A stretch of DNA of 7,296 nt, from positions 1-7,296 of the forward strand of contig JBBIRM010000150.1 of NCBI GenBank assembly GCA_037441765.1, read 5' to 3'. This DNA is from JBBIRM01 sp037441765 (GTDB lineage Bacteria; Desulfobacterota; BSN033; UBA1163). The notes below the pieces were generated by a model. It was not told where the DNA came from and did no database searches. It saw nothing but the letters and a program-made list of their open reading frames with translations. Shown here in pieces: positions 1 to 6,517 of this stretch. Within the stretch, counting starts at the first letter, position 1. Every line of letters begins with the position of its first letter. The position numbers were made by a program, and so were the translations under genes.

Positions 1-909
1 AATTGGATCGGTTGGTCCATAAATGGCCACAACAGGGATCCCTATTAGGGAGGCAATATGGAGTGGACCTGTATCTCCCCCAATATAAAGGTCGCAACGT
101 CTAAGAACTTCACCCAACTGGGTTAGGGTTTCGGTTCGAGGCGCCAGAAGAGAGGACTCTCTCATCATCCTTTGAATCGATTCAACCCATTTCAACTCTC
201 CAGGCCCCCAGGTGAAAATTACTGTGGCCTTCAGTTCTTTAATCAATCGATCTGCTAATTTCCCATAATACTGAGGCATCCACCTCTTATAAGGGGTCTT
301 AGGGCTTGTCCCTGGATGAATGGCAATCCAGGGCCTCCTTAATGAAACGGATAGATTTTTAAAGTATGAATCCACATATTGCTTCTCTTCCTCTGGAATA
401 TAGAGTTTCGGTTTGAAATCCTTGACCTCCAACCCTATCCCCTTCAGAAGTTCGAAATTTCTTACGTAACGGCTTATCTTCTTTTCAGAAAGAGAGATTT
501 TGACATTGGAAAAGAGGAAATTCCCTTCCTTTGTCGAATTTCGATCAAAACCAACCCGTTTCGATGCCCCTGAGAGAAAGGAGAGAAGACCACTTTTCAG
601 TATTCCATGGAAATCGAGCACCACATCAAATTCTCTCTTCCGTAGGTTCCTGATAAACCTTCCAATTTCTCCTAAGGTAGTTCCAATCTTCTTGACAGAG
701 GTTATACCCTCTTTCCATCGTCTCCTCGGAAATAGAATCACTTCATCAATCTCTGGCTGGCTCTCTAAGAGTGTCTTCGAAGGCTCTTCAACAATCCAGG
801 TGATGGAGGAAGCGGGTCTGTATTCCTTTAAGGCTTTTACAGCAGGTAGAGTTCGAATCACGTCTCCCACGGCACTAAGCCTTAAAACAAGAATCTTAGA
901 ATCATCCAT
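1..909 (-). CDS. Glycosyltransferase family 9 (heptosyltransferase-like), C-terminus cut off
   Basis: The first 303 codons are present and the 3' end lies beyond base 1. The family (WaaC/WaaF/WaaQ) transfers heptose or a related sugar from ADP-heptose onto lipid A-core at the inner face of the inner membrane. The N-terminal Rossmann half opens with LVLRLSAVGDVIRTLP (residues 7-22); D16 sits where WaaC has its catalytic Asp. The C-terminal half has the HPGT nucleotide-binding stretch (198-201) and the family signature GGDTGPLHIA...YGPTDP (277-302), which contacts the nucleotide-sugar. Full-length members have about 340-360 residues, so perhaps 40-50 are missing. The ATG at 909 is the first Met before the conserved motif. 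No Shine-Dalgarno is visible, but a promoter-like sequence lies just upstream. Family assignment is firm. Which sugar it transfers (core heptose I, II or another) cannot be told from this sequence. Confidence 0.93.
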   Translation of the reverse strand, partial: MDDSKILVLRLSAVGDVIRTLPAVKALKEYRPASSITWIVEEPSKTLLESQPEIDEVILFPRRRWKEGITSVKKIGTTLGEIGRFIRNLRKREFDVVLDFHGILKSGLLSFLSGASKRVGFDRNSTKEGNFLFSNVKISLSEKKISRYVRNFELLKGIGLEVKDFKPKLYIPEEEKQYVDSYFKNLSVSLRRPWIAIHPGTSPKTPYKRWMPQYYGKLADRLIKELKATVIFTWGPGELKWVESIQRMMRESSLLAPRTETLTQLGEVLRRCDLYIGGDTGPLHIASLIGIPVVAIYGPTDPI

Positions 910-917
910 TCTGGGAT

Positions 918-946
918 AGATTAACCGATTGCTTTTTAAATTTCAA
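918..946 (-). promoter_or_regulatory. Candidate sigma70 promoter for the glycosyltransferase gene
   Basis: On the minus strand, TTGAAA (946-941, 5 of 6 matches to the -35 consensus) is followed after 17 bases by TAATCT (923-918, 3 of 6, keeping the two most conserved positions). Only 8 bases separate the -10 box from the ATG at 909, so a transcript would have almost no leader. This fits the absence of a Shine-Dalgarno. The region is AT-rich, so a chance match is possible. Confidence 0.35.
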
Positions 947-950
947 TAAT

Positions 951-971
951 AAAAACAAGAAGATATTCTTG
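951..971 (-). terminator. Weak intrinsic terminator candidate after the thioesterase gene
   Basis: Read on the minus strand, CAAGAA (971-966), a 4-base loop and TTCTTG (961-956) form a perfect 6-bp stem, followed directly by TTTTT (955-951) and then ATTATT. It starts 5 bases past the thioesterase stop codon. The arrangement is that of a Rho-independent terminator, but the stem is short with only two G-C pairs, so termination would be partial at best. Confidence 0.35.
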
Positions 972-976
972 CTCAA

Positions 977-1378
977 TTACACAGAAAGGAGTCTTGAAAA
1001 CTCCTCAGGAAGGGTTTTGGGCCTATTCTTTGAGTCGAGACAGAGGTGGCGCGTCTCACCTTCAGCAATGACTTCTCCACTTCCCTGTCTTAAAATATGA
1101 TAACCAAATGCAATCATTCTACGGTTCATCTTCTTTAGGCAGGTTCTTACTATCACGACTTCATCATATCGAGCTGCGCTTCGATACCTACAATGAACAT
1201 CGGTCACAACAAGTCTATAACCCATTGCCTCGAGGTCTGCATAACGAAACCCCCGACTTCGACAAAACTCTGATCGTCCCACTTCAAACCAGACTAAGTA
1301 ATTCGCATAATAGGCCACTCCCATCTGGTCTGTCTCTGCATACCTTACACGAATCTCAATATCAACATGGTCTTTCAT
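977..1378 (-). CDS. YbgC/4HBT-family acyl-CoA thioesterase
   Basis: Single hotdog-fold (4-hydroxybenzoyl-CoA thioesterase) protein of 133 residues, the usual family length. It is predicted to hydrolyse acyl-CoA or acyl-ACP thioesters in the cytoplasm as a tetramer. The signature RYAETDQMGVAYYANYLVWF (residues 12-31) matches the YbgC active-site loop. D17 corresponds to the catalytic Asp. Y24 stands where E. coli-type YbgC has His. An ATG at 1393 would add five residues, but it has no Shine-Dalgarno. The ATG at 1378 has GGAG 9 bases upstream and gives an N-terminus like that of homologues, so it was chosen. An in-frame TGA just above 1393 excludes longer starts. The gene follows the radical SAM gene by 62 bases in the same direction. 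YbgC is the first gene of the E. coli tol-pal operon, which matters given the TonB-like and TPR genes upstream here. The natural substrate is not evident. Confidence 0.88.
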   Translation of the reverse strand: MKDHVDIEIRVRYAETDQMGVAYYANYLVWFEVGRSEFCRSRGFRYADLEAMGYRLVVTDVHCRYRSAARYDEVVIVRTCLKKMNRRMIAFGYHILRQGSGEVIAEGETRHLCLDSKNRPKTLPEEFSRLLSV

Positions 1379-1387
1379 CTCCCATAA

Positions 1388-1391
1388 CTCC
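1388..1391 (-). promoter_or_regulatory. Ribosome binding site deciding the thioesterase start
   Basis: GGAG on the minus strand lies 9 bases before the ATG at 1378 and overlaps the alternative ATG at 1393. It favours the inner start. Confidence 0.45.
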
Positions 1392-1440
1392 ATTCTTCAT
1401 ACAGTATCCGTCTTTTTTCCTTCTTGTTTCCCCATCCCAA

Positions 1441-2316
1441 TTATAGGGCCCTCAGATACTCAGGTCTTAGCAAAGCAGGATCTTTTCTTCGTAAAACCTC
1501 ACGAATCATCTGAAGTGCCTTCTCTTTCTCCTCTGGCAACCATACCCTGAGAGGCAAATAGTTTGAGGCGTGATTGGAGGCAAAAAAACAATGGGTGAAA
1601 TGAGAATTTTCAATCATCGTCTCCAACTCCTGGATCATCCCGAAAGGTGTGGGAAGGACCAATTTACCCAATCTTATCTCTTGTTCAATGGGTGTTCCTG
1701 GAATGACCATCAAGGAGAGGGCTCCGGTATAGTGGGGATCCATTTCTGAAAGGACCTTTCCCGTATCCTCTGCATGAGCGTGGCTCATTTCAACCCCGCC
1801 GATCCCTAAGATGACGGTCACAGAAAGAAGAATCCCTGCCTCCTTTACCCTCTTTGCTGTGCTGATGAGTTGCTCAACTGTGGCATTCTTTTTAATCCGC
1901 CTCAATACCTCCCGATTTCCAGACTCTAATCCCAAGTAAATAATTCCAAGTTTCAGTTCTTTCAACTCTCGAAGTTCTTCGAGATCTTTCCTTAGAATAT
2001 CTCTGGCATTGGCATATATGCCAACCCTCTCTAATGCCTTGATCCTCGATTTCAGATAATCCAAAATCCTGATAAGTTCCTTCTGGGGAATAACCAATCC
2101 ATCCCCATCCGCAAGAAAGACCCTCCGGATTCTGCTCCCATAGGGGCTTGCCTCATCGATATCCTCTTTAATCTCTTCAAAGGACTTCACCCTGAAGGAC
2201 TTCCCACGATAAGCACCGCAAAAGGTACAACGATTGTATGAACACCCTACGGTGACCTGAAGGATCAGACTTTCTGCCTCACTCGGAGGTCGAAAGATCA
2301 CCCCCTCATACTTCAT
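1441..2316 (-). CDS. Radical SAM protein of unassigned function (Elp3/MiaB/NifB-like core)
   Basis: This 291-residue protein should cleave S-adenosylmethionine with a [4Fe-4S] cluster to start radical chemistry; substrate unknown. The cluster motif is CSYNRCTFC (C25, C30, C33), i.e. CX4CX2C rather than the usual CX3CX2C. It is followed by LADGDG (68-73), the SAM-site region GLESGN (129-134), and a barrel strand ending in VILGIGG (168-174). The C-terminal SNHASNYLPL (247-256) is, from memory, a conserved signature of a COG1032-like subgroup common in anaerobes. No cobalamin-binding, TRAM or other accessory domain is visible, so this is a minimal radical SAM enzyme. The start has AAAGGAGG six bases upstream and overlaps the ftsB stop by 4 bases (ATGA), so translation is coupled to the division gene. 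Nothing in the sequence shows a functional link to division. Confidence 0.9.
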   Translation of the reverse strand: MKYEGVIFRPPSEAESLILQVTVGCSYNRCTFCGAYRGKSFRVKSFEEIKEDIDEASPYGSRIRRVFLADGDGLVIPQKELIRILDYLKSRIKALERVGIYANARDILRKDLEELRELKELKLGIIYLGLESGNREVLRRIKKNATVEQLISTAKRVKEAGILLSVTVILGIGGVEMSHAHAEDTGKVLSEMDPHYTGALSLMVIPGTPIEQEIRLGKLVLPTPFGMIQELETMIENSHFTHCFFASNHASNYLPLRVWLPEEKEKALQMIREVLRRKDPALLRPEYLRAL

Positions 2317-2618
2317 TTCGAACCTCCTTTTTCATCAAAGGAAATGTCGAATTGATAGATGATCTCATCTTCCTTCACCAATCCAAGCTCCTTTCGAGCA
2401 ATCTCCTCAATATATCGTTTATCTGTTTGGAGCCGTTTTACCTCCTCCCTAAGTTTCCTGTTCTCCTCCTCAATCCTTAGATTCCGTCCTTTAATCTCTT
2501 CTAATTCCTTCTGGAGGCGAAGGAGTCGGAGAACCCCTTTCTCTCCAAAAAAAGTAAGAACTCCAAAGGTTACAAAAAGAGAAAGAATTAAAATCAGCAG
2601 GTATCTCTTCTTCATCAT
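2313..2618 (-). CDS. ftsB: Cell division protein FtsB / DivIC family (septum formation initiator)
   Basis: A 101-residue bitopic membrane protein of the divisome. FtsB forms a complex with FtsL and FtsQ that activates septal peptidoglycan synthesis by FtsWI. Visible in order: a short basic N-terminus, one transmembrane helix (about residues 6-24), the GEKGV turn (25-29), a heptad coiled coil rich in Leu, Glu, Lys and Arg (about 32-68), and the conserved C-terminal segment YIEEIARKELGLVKEDEIIY (69-88). Length matches E. coli FtsB (about 103). Two consecutive ATGs are possible; the first, at 2618, overlaps the upstream stop as ATGA. No Shine-Dalgarno is seen, so initiation probably depends on ribosomes finishing the TonB-like gene. 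The position directly after a TonB-like gene is unlike the E. coli setting of ftsB beside ispD. Confidence 0.92.
   Translation of the reverse strand: MMKKRYLLILILSLFVTFGVLTFFGEKGVLRLLRLQKELEEIKGRNLRIEEENRKLREEVKRLQTDKRYIEEIARKELGLVKEDEIIYQFDISFDEKGGSK
2323..2330 (-). promoter_or_regulatory. Strong Shine-Dalgarno of the radical SAM gene, inside ftsB
   Basis: AAAGGAGG on the minus strand, 6 bases before the ATG at 2316, lies within the last codons of ftsB. It is the best ribosome binding site in the window and confirms the start. Confidence 0.8.
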
Positions 2619-3427
2619 TGAAGTCGAAATTTGACCACAATCGTCCCCGATTGTTCTACCTGAGGCTTCTCTTTAGGGAGGGGAGCGAACCGCCACTTTT
2701 TCAAATACTGGATAGCAATCCTTTCCAATTCCACATCTCCTTTCATCAGTGGAATGACCCGGTCCACTATACCATTGGGTAATACCCATAGAAGCATCTC
2801 AATCTCTGCCTCAACCTTTACTTTTACCTGGGGAGGGGCTGGCCTTTCTAAAATCTTTCTGGAGGCAAGCGCCCCTTTGATCCCCAATCGAAGGTTCTCC
2901 TCTAAGGGCTTTTCATGAACCATCTTCTCCTCGGAGACCCGGAGCCTTTCAACAATCCTCTCCGTTGCTTTATCCTTTAAGTGGGTCAGGTCCATTGCCT
3001 CCTTTTGGGAAGGGAAAGGAGGGTCTGGAATGAGGCGCTCTTCTCGTTTCCTTAAATAATCTTCGAATTCTTTCCCGATCTCCTTGAACGCCGGTAATTC
3101 CCTCAGTGCCTTGACCTTCTGTTCAGGGGATTGGGCTTCTATCTTATTTGGTCTTGGGTATTCTGGAGCAAGGGACCGCCAATCCTGCTCTGCACTGGCC
3201 TCTTCCATCTTCTTTAGAATGACTTCTTCCCGGATCCTTTTTTCCTCAGATGAAACCCTATCCCCCCATCCCAAAATCCTTTTGCTCTCCTGTGTCAGGG
3301 TCCTCCACCATGTTTTGAATGTTGGGCTAAGGAAAAGGTAACTTGACCCCAGACCCATTAGAATCAAAAAAAGAATGATGAGAAGGACAATGGGTCTCTT
3401 CTTTCTCCTAACTCTTTTCTTATTCAA
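2615..3427 (-). CDS. TonB/TolA-like protein: N-terminal membrane anchor, charged linker, TonB C-terminal domain
   Basis: A 270-residue protein predicted to sit in the inner membrane and reach across the periplasm. It has a strongly basic N-terminus (residues 2-11), one transmembrane helix (about 12-33), a long linker rich in Glu, Lys and Arg (about 55-200) that looks more like the helical TolA arm than the Pro-rich TonB arm, and a C-terminal TonB-type domain (203-270). That domain has a PNGIVDRVIPL strand and the hallmark WRF (245-247) followed by AP and a final VVKF strand. The membrane helix lacks the SxxxH motif by which TonB and TolA couple to ExbBD or TolQR, and no such genes are in view. 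The start is TTG: it has AGAGGT six bases upstream, overlaps the TPR stop as TTGA, and the first internal ATG (residue 24) would destroy the anchor. The partner is probably the TPR protein, by inference. Confidence 0.8.
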   Translation of the reverse strand: MNKKRVRRKKRPIVLLIILFLILMGLGSSYLFLSPTFKTWWRTLTQESKRILGWGDRVSSEEKRIREEVILKKMEEASAEQDWRSLAPEYPRPNKIEAQSPEQKVKALRELPAFKEIGKEFEDYLRKREERLIPDPPFPSQKEAMDLTHLKDKATERIVERLRVSEEKMVHEKPLEENLRLGIKGALASRKILERPAPPQVKVKVEAEIEMLLWVLPNGIVDRVIPLMKGDVELERIAIQYLKKWRFAPLPKEKPQVEQSGTIVVKFRLQ

Positions 3428-6400
3428 TGGTTTACCTCTTTTTGAATCTGATAAAGCCTTTTTCTGGCCTCTTCACGCCTTGCCTCTCCTTTGCCTTTTT
3501 CCAGCAATTTCTGATAGGCATGCTTTGCCTCCATATATCGCTTATCCTTGAAATAAAGATCGCCCAACTTAAGGAGGGATTCCTCCAAAAGTTCGCTCTG
3601 ATGGGGATAGAGATAGATCACTTTTGAAAAATGAAGGATAGCCAATTCTCTATCCCCTTGTCCCAAATAGGCCTCACCCATCTTGAATTGAGCAAGAGAG
3701 GAAACCCTTTCTTCTGGGGATTGAATGGCAATGGAGAAAGCAGAGATTGCCTCCATAAACCGCTTCTGCTCCAGATAAAGCATACCCAGCCTTAAATATC
3801 CTTCAAAACGGACCGCTTCTTGTGGAAACTTGTTGATAAATTCTTTTAAAATTCTTTCTGCCTCTTCGTTCTTCTTTAGATTTCGAAGCCCTTCCTCCAT
3901 CCCGAGGTAGGCCCTCTTAACCATTGGGTGTTGAGGATGATTCTTAACAACCCATTCATATCTTTCCAATGCCTTTGAGTCACTGTTTAGAAGGAGGTAA
4001 AGATCTCCTGCCTCAACATAGGCATCCACCAAGAATCTTCCCTTGGGATGTTCTTTGATAAACTTTTCCAGTTCTCCTACCGCCTCTGACCATCTTCTCT
4101 CTTGCTTGAAGAGCAGGGCGAGACGGAACTGCGCCTCTTCCGCCCAATCACTACTTGGATAGTGCTGAATCAATTCCCGATAGGTTCTGGATGCCTTTTC
4201 CACCATTCGAGATCGTTGATAGTAATCTCCCAATTGCATAAGGGCTTGAGGGGCTAAGGGATGTCGGGGGTGGCGCTTTATAAAAATTTCCACATCCTGG
4301 ATAAACTCCTCATAATTTCTCTCTTGAAGGTGGCAAAGGAGAATCCCATAATCGGCCTCAGATGCCTCCTTTGATTTTGGGAAATCCTTTGAGACCCTCT
4401 GATAGAATTGGATGGCCAATCCATACTGTTTTAGATTATAGTACCCATCTCCGATTTTAAGAAGCGATGGGGGAATCCATGGGCTCTCGGGGGCTTCTAT
4501 AAGAAGGCGCTTAAAGGCTTCGATTGAGCGATGAAACTCCTTCTTCCTAAAATAGCACCAACCAATCCAATATTGAGATTCCTCCCAGAAGGAACTCTTC
4601 GGATAAGATTCAGTTAAACTTTTAAATTCCTCTATAGCCCTATCAAACTCTTCTTCCCGATAGGCGATCCAACCGAGAAGATAGATGGCCTTTTCCCTAT
4701 ATCCTTTCTTAGATTGAGAGGCCAATTGCTTTAAATATATTTTTGCCTTTTGGTATTCATTTTGATTCAAATAACATTCCCCGATCATCAGGGCAAGTGG
4801 GGGCAGGGTTTGGAATTGGGGAAACTCCTCAAAAAGTTTTAGAAAATAGTGATTGGCTTCTCTCCACTCCTCTCTCTGAAAATGATACCATCCCAAACTG
4901 TTTAGACCCTTAGGGTAAAGGGTCAAATCCCCCTTGAGGCGATTGATATACTCAACCCCTTTTCGGTAATCTTGCTTTCGAAGGGAAGCTTCGGCAAGCC
5001 AGTAAAAAATTTCATTTCTATCTTTAAAATCGGAATATTCAGATAAAAGTCTCTCCCAATAGAAGATTGCTCCATCATAATTTTTCTGATAAAAATGGGC
5101 ATAGCCCAACCTCGAAAAGACCAGGGCTTCAAGGTTCGCCTTCCTTTTTTCTTCCAAAACCTTTAGGTAGTAAGAGATCGCACCAGGATAGTCCTTATCG
5201 TTGAATAAACATTCTCCAGTCATAAAGTAAGCCCATTCAATGAGGTCGCTTTCTGGATAATTCTTAATAAATTGCCGAAATATGGCAAGGGCACTACGGT
5301 ACTGTTTCTGATCAAAATGGTATTGTCCGATATCGAAAAGCACTAATTCGACCCATGGAGAGGGAAGGAATTGAGATAGAAACCTTTGATAAAGATGGGT
5401 TGCCCTCTCAATCTCTTTTAATCCCAGATAGGTTCTCACAATCCCCCAGAAGATGGGGTCTGAGAGTCTGGTCTTTGGATAGTTGAGCAGAATCTCCTCA
5501 AATGCTTCTCTCGCTTCTATGTATTCCCCTAACGAAAGCAGAGACCATGCCATCGCATAACGAGCACTCTCCTCAAGTGGGTGCTTTGGATATCGTCTGA
5601 AAAGGCCACGAAACACCTCAGAGGCTTCCCTATATTTTTGAAGGCGAAAGAAACTTATGCCCATCAAATATTCGGCCTCCGCTCCCCACTTCCCCTGAGG
5701 ATATCTTTGAAGGAGGGTCTTCATCTCCTGAATCGTCTCGTCGTATTTTTGAAGAAAATAGAGACAGTATCCTGACCAGAAGAGCGAGGATTCTGCAATA
5801 GGGTGACCCGGGCTCTTTTCATAAACCTGATGGAAGAACCGATATCCATTCTCATAGGTCCCTTTCTTAAGATGAATCCATCCTGATGAATAAAGGGCAT
5901 AGGGATAGAATTGATCCTCAGGGTGTTCATCCACCACTTTTTGAAAATAGATTAAAGCCTCCTCCTCCCTCCCCTGATGGTAACGTGCCTCTCCCATCCA
6001 ATAGGTCGCTGACCCCTTAAATGGGCTTTTTGGGTATTCCCGAATCAGCTTCTTAAATGACTGATAGGCATCTTCATACTTTCTTTCAAAGTATCGGTAT
6101 CTCCCCTGCTCATAATAAGCCTTTTCTCCTACAAAGGCCTTTGCAATACCTGAGATCAAGCGGCCTGAGTAGGCACAACCAGGTTGAACAGTGGTGGGGC
6201 TCATCTTGCTCATAGGAGCAATGTCCTCTTCTCTCAGATCAAAGTGATCGACCCTGGGTTCTTCTTTCACCCCTTGCCCTATGATGAAGGGAAGAGGAAT
6301 CTCCCTCCTCTCTATCCATTTCGTCTCTTCCTTACCTAAAAATAGAATTTCAGAAGGTGCTGAGCGACTTCCTTGCTCTCCCTCGCTGTAGGGAAGCGAA

Positions 6401-6450
6401 AAGGAAAAGGTCAGGCATAGTAATAGAAGAAGGCTAAAAAATTTGATCAT
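3424..6450 (-). CDS. Giant exported tetratricopeptide-repeat protein (CpoB/BamD-type repeats)
   Basis: 1008 residues, probably periplasmic. A Sec signal peptide is visible (Lys3, then a Leu/Phe core over about 4-18, a cleavage region near 18-24). Cys12 lies inside the hydrophobic core without a proper lipobox, so lipidation is unlikely. Residues about 25-110 are a non-repeat linker rich in charged residues and Pro. From about 112 to 990 I count 24 consecutive TPR-like units, nearly all 35-37 residues long, each with an aromatic-Gly/Ala start and most closing on a YPxS-like turn. This is the repeat style of CpoB (YbgF), BamD and outer-membrane assembly scaffolds. TPRs bind protein partners; no enzymatic domain is seen. 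It is the first gene of the coupled set with the TonB-like protein and FtsB. The ATG at 6450 has no Shine-Dalgarno but lies 12 bases after a TATAAT box. Architecture is certain; the specific role is inferred. Confidence 0.9.
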   Translation of the reverse strand: MIKFFSLLLLLCLTFSFSLPYSEGEQGSRSAPSEILFLGKEETKWIERREIPLPFIIGQGVKEEPRVDHFDLREEDIAPMSKMSPTTVQPGCAYSGRLISGIAKAFVGEKAYYEQGRYRYFERKYEDAYQSFKKLIREYPKSPFKGSATYWMGEARYHQGREEEALIYFQKVVDEHPEDQFYPYALYSSGWIHLKKGTYENGYRFFHQVYEKSPGHPIAESSLFWSGYCLYFLQKYDETIQEMKTLLQRYPQGKWGAEAEYLMGISFFRLQKYREASEVFRGLFRRYPKHPLEESARYAMAWSLLSLGEYIEAREAFEEILLNYPKTRLSDPIFWGIVRTYLGLKEIERATHLYQRFLSQFLPSPWVELVLFDIGQYHFDQKQYRSALAIFRQFIKNYPESDLIEWAYFMTGECLFNDKDYPGAISYYLKVLEEKRKANLEALVFSRLGYAHFYQKNYDGAIFYWERLLSEYSDFKDRNEIFYWLAEASLRKQDYRKGVEYINRLKGDLTLYPKGLNSLGWYHFQREEWREANHYFLKLFEEFPQFQTLPPLALMIGECYLNQNEYQKAKIYLKQLASQSKKGYREKAIYLLGWIAYREEEFDRAIEEFKSLTESYPKSSFWEESQYWIGWCYFRKKEFHRSIEAFKRLLIEAPESPWIPPSLLKIGDGYYNLKQYGLAIQFYQRVSKDFPKSKEASEADYGILLCHLQERNYEEFIQDVEIFIKRHPRHPLAPQALMQLGDYYQRSRMVEKASRTYRELIQHYPSSDWAEEAQFRLALLFKQERRWSEAVGELEKFIKEHPKGRFLVDAYVEAGDLYLLLNSDSKALERYEWVVKNHPQHPMVKRAYLGMEEGLRNLKKNEEAERILKEFINKFPQEAVRFEGYLRLGMLYLEQKRFMEAISAFSIAIQSPEERVSSLAQFKMGEAYLGQGDRELAILHFSKVIYLYPHQSELLEESLLKLGDLYFKDKRYMEAKHAYQKLLEKGKGEARREEARKRLYQIQKEVNH
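3434..3439 (-). promoter_or_regulatory. Shine-Dalgarno supporting the TTG start of the TonB-like gene
   Basis: AGAGGT on the minus strand, preceded by a run of A, lies 6 bases before the TTG at 3427 and inside the end of the TPR gene. Good complementarity and spacing make the TTG start credible. Confidence 0.65.
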
Positions 6451-6462
6451 GCAATTTTCTAC

Positions 6463-6468
6463 ATTATA
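6463..6468 (-). promoter_or_regulatory. Candidate -10 box of the TPR/TonB-like/ftsB operon
   Basis: A perfect TATAAT on the minus strand lies 12 bases before the ATG at 6450, placing a start site about 6 bases upstream of the codon. No recognisable -35 hexamer is found at 15-19 bases spacing and there is no TGn extension, so an activator may be needed or the match may be chance in AT-rich DNA. Confidence 0.4.
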
Positions 6469-6517
6469 AGTGATAAATTACTTTTAAGGTATCAGAAAAA
6501 TGAATTGATTTCAAGGA

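Noticed and set aside
500..919. Plus-strand open frame of 139 codons
   Set aside because: It lies opposite the glycosyltransferase, whose minus-strand frame carries clear family motifs. The plus-strand translation has no recognisable domain.
1397..1435. 12-codon minus-strand reading frame between the radical SAM and thioesterase genes, in frame with the thioesterase and ending 3 bases before its first ATG
   Set aside because: No Shine-Dalgarno, low-complexity Lys/Gly content and too short to separate from chance. It serves only to show that the thioesterase cannot start further upstream.
1108..1446. Plus-strand open frame of 112 codons
   Set aside because: Antisense to the thioesterase, with low-complexity Ser/His/Leu-rich translation and no domain; a shadow.
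2359..2634. Plus-strand open frame of 91 codons
   Set aside because: Exact antisense of ftsB. Its Ser/Arg-rich sequence is the mirror of the Glu/Lys coiled coil.
4923..5132. Minus-strand 69-codon frame, and similar short frames at 3427-3627, 5581-5775 and 5721-5930
   Set aside because: All lie inside the TPR gene in other frames, have no domain and no ribosome binding site.
3483..6117. DNA-level tandem repeat under the TPR array
   Set aside because: The 111-base period is visible only in the protein. The units have diverged too far to count as a nucleotide repeat or a recombination hotspot.
6415..6417. Lipoprotein Cys12 in the TPR protein signal peptide
   Set aside because: The preceding residues are all Leu and the Cys is mid-core with no small residue at -1, so it does not form a lipobox.
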